Source: Cyclobacteriaceae bacterium
GTDB taxonomy: Bacteria; Bacteroidota; Bacteroidia; Cytophagales; Cyclobacteriaceae
Length of the DNA: 12,001 nt
Assembly (NCBI GenBank): GCA_019751475.1
Contig: JAIENH010000411.1
Span: 1 to 12,001, forward strand
Direction: 5' to 3'
The position numbers were made by a program, and so were the translations under genes. The notes under the pieces are model-generated. The model was not told the origin of the DNA. It did not search any database and saw only the letters and a list, made by a program, of their open reading frames with translations. Positions within the stretch are counted from its first letter, which is position 1. Each line of letters opens with the position of its first letter. Below are positions 8,156-12,001 of the stretch, in pieces.

Positions 8156-9001
8156 ATGCTGCGGGAAAAAATCGACATACTAAAAGTAAACCCAGATCAT
8201 CCATTCAGTTTGACTGATATGCCCACCGCCAGCAAACCGCTGTATACCGATAAGGAGGATTACAAAAAACTCTTAAATAAGTACAAAAAGAATATCGATT
8301 ACTTACAACTTAAATTTTACGCTTCGGCCACCCACACCCTGCTGGTCATACTACAGGGGATGGACAGCGCAGGCAAAGACAGCATGATTCGGCATGTAAT
8401 GTCGGGGGTTAACCCGCAAGGTTGTAGCGTATCCAGTTTCAAAAAACCCAGCGTTGAAGAACTTCAGCATGATTACCTGTGGCGCTACCAACAAAAAATT
8501 CCCTCCTTGGGTATGATTGGAATTTTCAACCGTTCTTATTATGAAGATCTCATTGTCCCTTCGGTCCATCCGGATAGCATACGAAATAAAACAGAAGACT
8601 GGTTTAACCAGCGTTGTTCCCAAATAAACGAATATGAAAAGTACCTCACGGCAAACAAGGTGATTGTCATGAAGTTTTTTCTACATCTCTCAAAAGAAGA
8701 GCAACGGAAACGGCTTCTTAAGCGCGTTGACAGCGCATCATCGAATTGGAAATTTTCAATGGATGACCTTTTGGAGCGCAAGCATTGGAAACACTATCAG
8801 CGGGCGTATGAGCAGTGTATTGGAAAGACCTCTACCGAACATACCCCTTGGTATATCCTCCCGGCTGATGATAAAAAGAATGCCCGCATCATGCTTTCCT
8901 ATATACTCTGTGAAAAGTTTTGCGAACTGAAGGTAGGTTTCCCGGTGCCGGATGAAAAGCATAAGAATATATTGAAGGAGGTGCGAAAGTATCTGGAATG
9001 A
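8156..9001 (+). CDS. Polyphosphate kinase 2 (PPK2) family protein
   Basis: This 281-residue P-loop kinase belongs to the PPK2 family, whose members transfer phosphate between polyphosphate and nucleotides (AMP to ADP, ADP to ATP, or the GDP equivalents). Walker A is G68-MDSAGKDS with K74; most family members have GMDAAGKD, so Ala-to-Ser at 71 is a mild variant. FNRSYYEDL (124-132) replaces the common FNRSHYEDV, with Tyr128 where His is usual. The lid region has KEEQRKRLLKRVD followed by WKFS, and HTPWYILPADDKKNAR matches the family's C-terminal motif. The length is normal for a one-domain PPK2. The general look suggests the AMP/ADP-using class, but the nucleotide cannot be assigned with certainty. 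It begins 3 bases after the GH13 gene and is almost surely cotranscribed with it, which suggests shared use in carbon and energy storage. Confidence 0.92.
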   Translation: MLREKIDILKVNPDHPFSLTDMPTASKPLYTDKEDYKKLLNKYKKNIDYLQLKFYASATHTLLVILQGMDSAGKDSMIRHVMSGVNPQGCSVSSFKKPSVEELQHDYLWRYQQKIPSLGMIGIFNRSYYEDLIVPSVHPDSIRNKTEDWFNQRCSQINEYEKYLTANKVIVMKFFLHLSKEEQRKRLLKRVDSASSNWKFSMDDLLERKHWKHYQRAYEQCIGKTSTEHTPWYILPADDKKNARIMLSYILCEKFCELKVGFPVPDEKHKNILKEVRKYLE

Positions 9002-9052
9002 GTTTTTACCAAAATGGTTCGGATAGTTCAACATTAATTAAATAATAAGATT

Positions 9053-10633
9053 ATGAAAAAAAACAGTATCAAAACTAAAGCCTATTGTGTGGGTGGTGGC
9101 ATCGGCTCTTTGGCTGCGGCCGCATTTATGATTCGTGATGGCGGAATGCCAGGCGGGAACATCACCATTTACGAGGCCCTGCCTTTATTGGGTGGAAGCC
9201 TTGATGGTGCAAAAAGAACCGATGGCTACTCGCTCCGTGGCGGACGTATGTTAACGACCGATAATTATGAATGCACCTGGGGATTATTTAAATCCATTCC
9301 ATCTATCACAAGACCGGGCAAAACAGTCTTTGATGAAACCGTAGAGTTCAACGAAGGTATGAAAGCACATTCAAAGGCAAGGCTGGTGGACGGGAACCGT
9401 GCAATTATTAATGTAACCTCAATGGGTTTTTCAATGAATGACCGAATTGAACTACTTAAACTTGCCGAGTCGAGTGAAGAAAAATTGGGAACTAGCCGAA
9501 TTACCGACTGGCTTTCACCAGAGTTTTTCAAGAATAAGTTTTGGTATATGTGGGCAACAACTTTTGCCTTTCAGCCATGGCACAGTGCCGTGGAATTCAA
9601 GCGCTACCTCCATCGTTTTATGAAAGAATTTTCACGTATTGAAACCCTGGCTGGAGTCAAGCGGACAATATACAATCAATATGACTCGCTGGTTCGGCCA
9701 CTTGCGGCTTGGCTTGAGGCACAAGGCGTAAAGTTTGAGACGAACTGTACCGTTACTGACCTTGAGCTTAAAACCGTAAACGGTAAGTTTGTGGTTTCAC
9801 AAATCAGTTATAGCCAATCAGATAAGAGCGAAACCGTTTCGGTTGGGGAAGATGATTTGGTCATTTTCCAGAATGGCTCGATGACCGATGCATCAAGTCT
9901 TGGCTCAATGACGACAGCTCCAAAACATTTAACAAAAGCTGACAGTGGTGGCTGGTCTCTTTGGGAAAAATTGGCTCAAGGCCGCCCTGAATTTGGCAAT
10001 CCAGGCGTTTTTAATTCGAGTATTCCCGAATCTTATTGGGAATCATTCACCGTAACACTAAAGGACACGGCCTTCTTTGATCAGATGGAAGTATTCTCGG
10101 GGAACAAAGCGGGCACGGGCGGGCTCGTTACCTTCAAAGATTCTAACTGGTTTATGTCGGTCGTTTTGGCCCATCAGCCACATTTTATGAACCAACCTGA
10201 TGATGTTCGAGTTTTTTGGGGATATGCATTGCACCCCGACCGGGTTGGTAACTTCGTTGGCAAATCGATGTCAGAATGCAACGGTGAAGAAATTCTGAGG
10301 GAACTTTGCGGTCACCTTAATTTCGATTTTGACATTATGTTTTCCAAAGCAACCTGCATTCCTTGCCGAATGCCATATATCACGAGTATGTTTATGCCTC
10401 GTGCGCACGATGACAGACCACTGCCAGTACCGAAAAACTCAAAAAACCTTGCCTTTGTAAGCCAGTTCGTGGAAATTCCCGAAGATGTGGTTTTCACGGT
10501 TGAATATTCAGTTCGGGTTGCACAGATGGCTGTTTACGAATTGCTGAACATTGAGAAAGAAATCCCTGCAATCCTGCATCACGACAAATCAATCAAAGTA
10601 AATCTCGATGCGGTGATTAAAGCTTTTAGATAA
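9053..10633 (+). CDS. ohyA: Oleate hydratase, Met-variant (short, probably monomeric type)
   Basis: This 526-residue FAD-dependent enzyme of the oleate hydratase (myosin-cross-reactive antigen) family adds water to the cis-9 double bond of unsaturated fatty acids such as oleate to give 10-hydroxy acids. The FAD site is VGGGIGSLAA (13-22) with E41 ending the second strand. RGGRM (62-66) precedes NYECTWGLFKSIPS. Further family blocks are WATTFAFQPWHSAVEF, YNQYDSLVRPL (207-217) and, near the end, MFMPRAHDDRPLPVP and FVEIPEDVVFTVEYSVR. In the Staphylococcus aureus and Elizabethkingia enzymes a catalytic Glu (E82/E122) follows RGGR; here it is Met66. From memory, the monomeric Rhodococcus erythropolis enzyme also has Met at this position, and the absent N-terminal extension agrees with that type. 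ATG 9053 lies in an A/T-rich leader. The 51-base gap after the PPK2 gene allows either readthrough or its own promoter. Confidence 0.93.
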   Translation: MKKNSIKTKAYCVGGGIGSLAAAAFMIRDGGMPGGNITIYEALPLLGGSLDGAKRTDGYSLRGGRMLTTDNYECTWGLFKSIPSITRPGKTVFDETVEFNEGMKAHSKARLVDGNRAIINVTSMGFSMNDRIELLKLAESSEEKLGTSRITDWLSPEFFKNKFWYMWATTFAFQPWHSAVEFKRYLHRFMKEFSRIETLAGVKRTIYNQYDSLVRPLAAWLEAQGVKFETNCTVTDLELKTVNGKFVVSQISYSQSDKSETVSVGEDDLVIFQNGSMTDASSLGSMTTAPKHLTKADSGGWSLWEKLAQGRPEFGNPGVFNSSIPESYWESFTVTLKDTAFFDQMEVFSGNKAGTGGLVTFKDSNWFMSVVLAHQPHFMNQPDDVRVFWGYALHPDRVGNFVGKSMSECNGEEILRELCGHLNFDFDIMFSKATCIPCRMPYITSMFMPRAHDDRPLPVPKNSKNLAFVSQFVEIPEDVVFTVEYSVRVAQMAVYELLNIEKEIPAILHHDKSIKVNLDAVIKAFR

Positions 10634-10639
10634 AGAAAC

Positions 10640-10945
10640 GTGATGAAAAAGTTCGATGTGGCTTTGATCAAGCGAGTGAGCCCCACGTTGATTTTGGTGG
10701 CTGTATCGTCCATATTTTATATCTACGTTATGCAACGCGTGGCCATCGCCCGGGCGTTGATCAATGATCCAATTATTGTGATGGGCGATGAGCCCACCGG
10801 TAACTTTGATAACAAGAATCCGGAAACCGTGTTCGGGATTTTTCAGCAATTGGCCGAACAGTACGAACAAACCTTGCTCATTGTTACCCACGACCAATCT
10901 TTCGCACAAAAAACCCACCGCGTCATTACGATGGGCAGATTGTGA
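10640..10945 (+). pseudogene. Headless ABC transporter ATPase remnant (LolD/MacB-like C-terminal third)
   Basis: Codons from M31 (10730) encode the last third of an ABC ATPase of the lipoprotein-release or MacB type: QRVAIARALINDP after the signature motif, Walker B IIVMGDEPTGN with D50-E51, the D-loop GNFD and the H-loop Thr-His84-Asp in IVTHD. Walker A, the Q-loop and the LSGGQ motif are missing, so it cannot bind ATP on its own. The first 30 residues (from GTG 10640 or ATG 10643) include a Lys/Arg-rich start and one hydrophobic stretch, SPTLILVAVSSIFYIYV; they do not look like ABC ATPase and I do not recognise them. The frame is open across the junction, so a deletion or rearrangement may have joined two unrelated pieces. 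It starts 6 bases after the hydratase stop and faces hypE. A short expressed chimeric membrane peptide cannot be excluded but seems unlikely. Confidence 0.7.
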
Positions 10946-11000
10946 ATTAGTGGCGCGGTAACGATGGGTGATGTGCGTCAGTATTCGTGTTAAGCTGCTG

Positions 11001-12001
11001 TTAACAAATTCTTGGCAGTTGTTCGCCTGTGAGGTAGTTTACCACCCTGCGTCCGCCAATTTTGCTGGTCAGCACCACCTGGCCTGCGTGTTGGGCGGTG
11101 ACTTCTCCAATGATAGCAGCGTTTTTTCCGAAAGGATGTTGGCGAAGTGTTTGTAGTGCCTCTTCAGCGCGGGTGGCATTCACTACACAAACGAAGACCC
11201 CTTCGTTGGCAACGTATAAAGGGTCGAGGCCCAGCATCTCACACGCTCCTTCCACTTCTTCTAAGGTGGGAATGGCTTTCTGAATTATGTCGATGCCAAG
11301 CTTGCATTGTCCGGCCAATTCGTTCATCACGGTGGCCACACCACCGCGCGTAGGGTCGCGCATAAAGTGAACATCGGTACCGATTGTGTCGAGCAAGTTT
11401 TTTACGATGCCGTTGAGCGGAGCGGTGTCGCTCTCCATACTCGTCTCAAATTCCAGTCCTTTGCGCTGCGAAAGAATAGCCACGCCATGAGTGGCGATGT
11501 TGCCGCTGACAATAATTTTGTCGCCTGGGCTTACACGATTGAACGAGATGTTGGCTTGGGGATGAATAACTCCAATACCGCTGGTGTTGATGAAGATTTT
11601 GTCGCCCTTCCCTTTCTCCACAACTTTCGTATCACCCGTTACAATTTGCACGCCTGCCGCTTCGCTAGCATTTTTGATGGACACGAGGATTTCCCAGAAC
11701 TCCTCCATGCGCAAGCCTTCCTCCAAAATAAATGCGAGTGAAAGAAATTTTGGAATCGCCCCACACATCGCCAAGTCATTCACGGAACCATTGACTGCGA
11801 GTTCACCAATATTGCCTCCACGAAAGAAAATGGGTGAGATGACGTAGCTATCGGTTGAGAATGCACAGAGCCCCGAAAGATTGAAAATCGCTCCGTCATG
11901 CTGTTGATTGAGGTGGTCGTTCTTAAACAAATCAAACACACCCGACTACAGCAAGCGATGCGTGAGCAAGCCGCCACTACCATGCCCCATCGTAATGACA
12001 T
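11001..12001 (-). pseudogene. hypE: hypE, [NiFe]-hydrogenase maturation protein HypE, with in-frame amber stop (N-terminus outside window)
   Basis: HypE works with HypF in the cytoplasm to make the cyanide ligands of the NiFe active site; it dehydrates the thiocarboxamide on its own C-terminal Cys using ATP. On the - strand the frame enters from the right edge with VITM-GHGSGG-LLTHRLL, the Gly-rich N-terminal signature. It then hits TAG (plus-strand bases 11946-11948) and continues in the same frame with SGVFDLFKNDHLNQQHDGA. The rest is conserved: TDSYVISPIFFRGGNIGELA, NGSVNDLAMCGA, RDPTRGGVA, DPLYVANEG and the C-terminal LPRIC whose Cys carries the ligand. Only one codon separates this from a full gene; CAG to TAG is the simplest explanation. 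Translation from GTG 11939 would give 312 residues without the Gly-rich loop, likely inactive. The true start lies just beyond the window. It converges with the ABC relic across 55 bases that hold no clear terminator. Confidence 0.88.

Noticed and set aside
8539..8781. 80-codon - strand frame inside the PPK2 gene
   Set aside because: It is an antisense shadow; the + strand has intact kinase motifs throughout.
9002..9052. Possible promoter before the oleate hydratase gene (TTTTT at 9003-9007 and TAGTTC at 9024-9029)
   Set aside because: The match to the Bacteroidota -7 element is poor, and readthrough from the PPK2 gene is equally likely.
10589..10918. 109-codon - strand frame opposite the ABC remnant
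   Set aside because: It is the antisense shadow of a recognisable ABC ATPase fragment and has no motif of its own.
10990..11004. TTAAGCTGCTGTTAA near-palindrome between the ABC relic and hypE, considered as a terminator
   Set aside because: The arms are too short, it has no U-tract, and it overlaps the hypE stop codon.
11307..11741. 144-codon + strand frame inside hypE
   Set aside because: Antisense shadow of strongly conserved HypE sequence.

Overview
The window looks like a Bacteroidota chromosome. The clues are moderate GC, short A/T-rich leaders instead of clear Shine-Dalgarno sequences, and several proteins that read like Bacteroidota homologues. This assignment is inferred from style, not from a marker gene. 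No rRNA, tRNA, CRISPR array, insertion sequence or phage gene was seen.

Block 1 (1-6282, + strand) is a tight stress/energy-type operon: the C-terminal part of a calcium-type P-type ATPase, a beta-CASP metallo-beta-lactamase RNase, a broken SRPBCC-fold gene, an AMP/thymidine phosphorylase family enzyme, a ribose-phosphate pyrophosphokinase and an MgtC/DUF4010 membrane protein. Junctions are ATGA overlaps or gaps of 3 to about 50 bases. The nuclease, phosphorylase and PRPP synthetase could form a route from RNA via NMP to a free base and a phosphorylated ribose. That route is inference.

Block 2 (6464-10633, + strand) follows a 181-base gap holding a possible promoter. It carries a cytoplasmic GH13 alpha-amylase family enzyme, a PPK2 polyphosphate kinase 3 bases downstream, and after 51 bases an oleate hydratase whose usual catalytic Glu position is Met.

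Block 3 (10640-12001) is a decaying zone. A headless ABC-transporter ATPase remnant on the + strand faces hypE (NiFe-hydrogenase maturation) on the - strand. hypE is intact in frame to its C-terminal PRIC but is cut near its N-terminus by an in-frame amber codon at 11946-11948. Together with the broken SRPBCC gene this makes three damaged genes in 12 kb, which means either real decay or sequencing error. The most interesting items are the hypE amber codon, the SRPBCC relic that keeps its ATGA start coupling, the Glu-to-Met hydratase, and the nuclease-phosphorylase-PRPP synthetase set.
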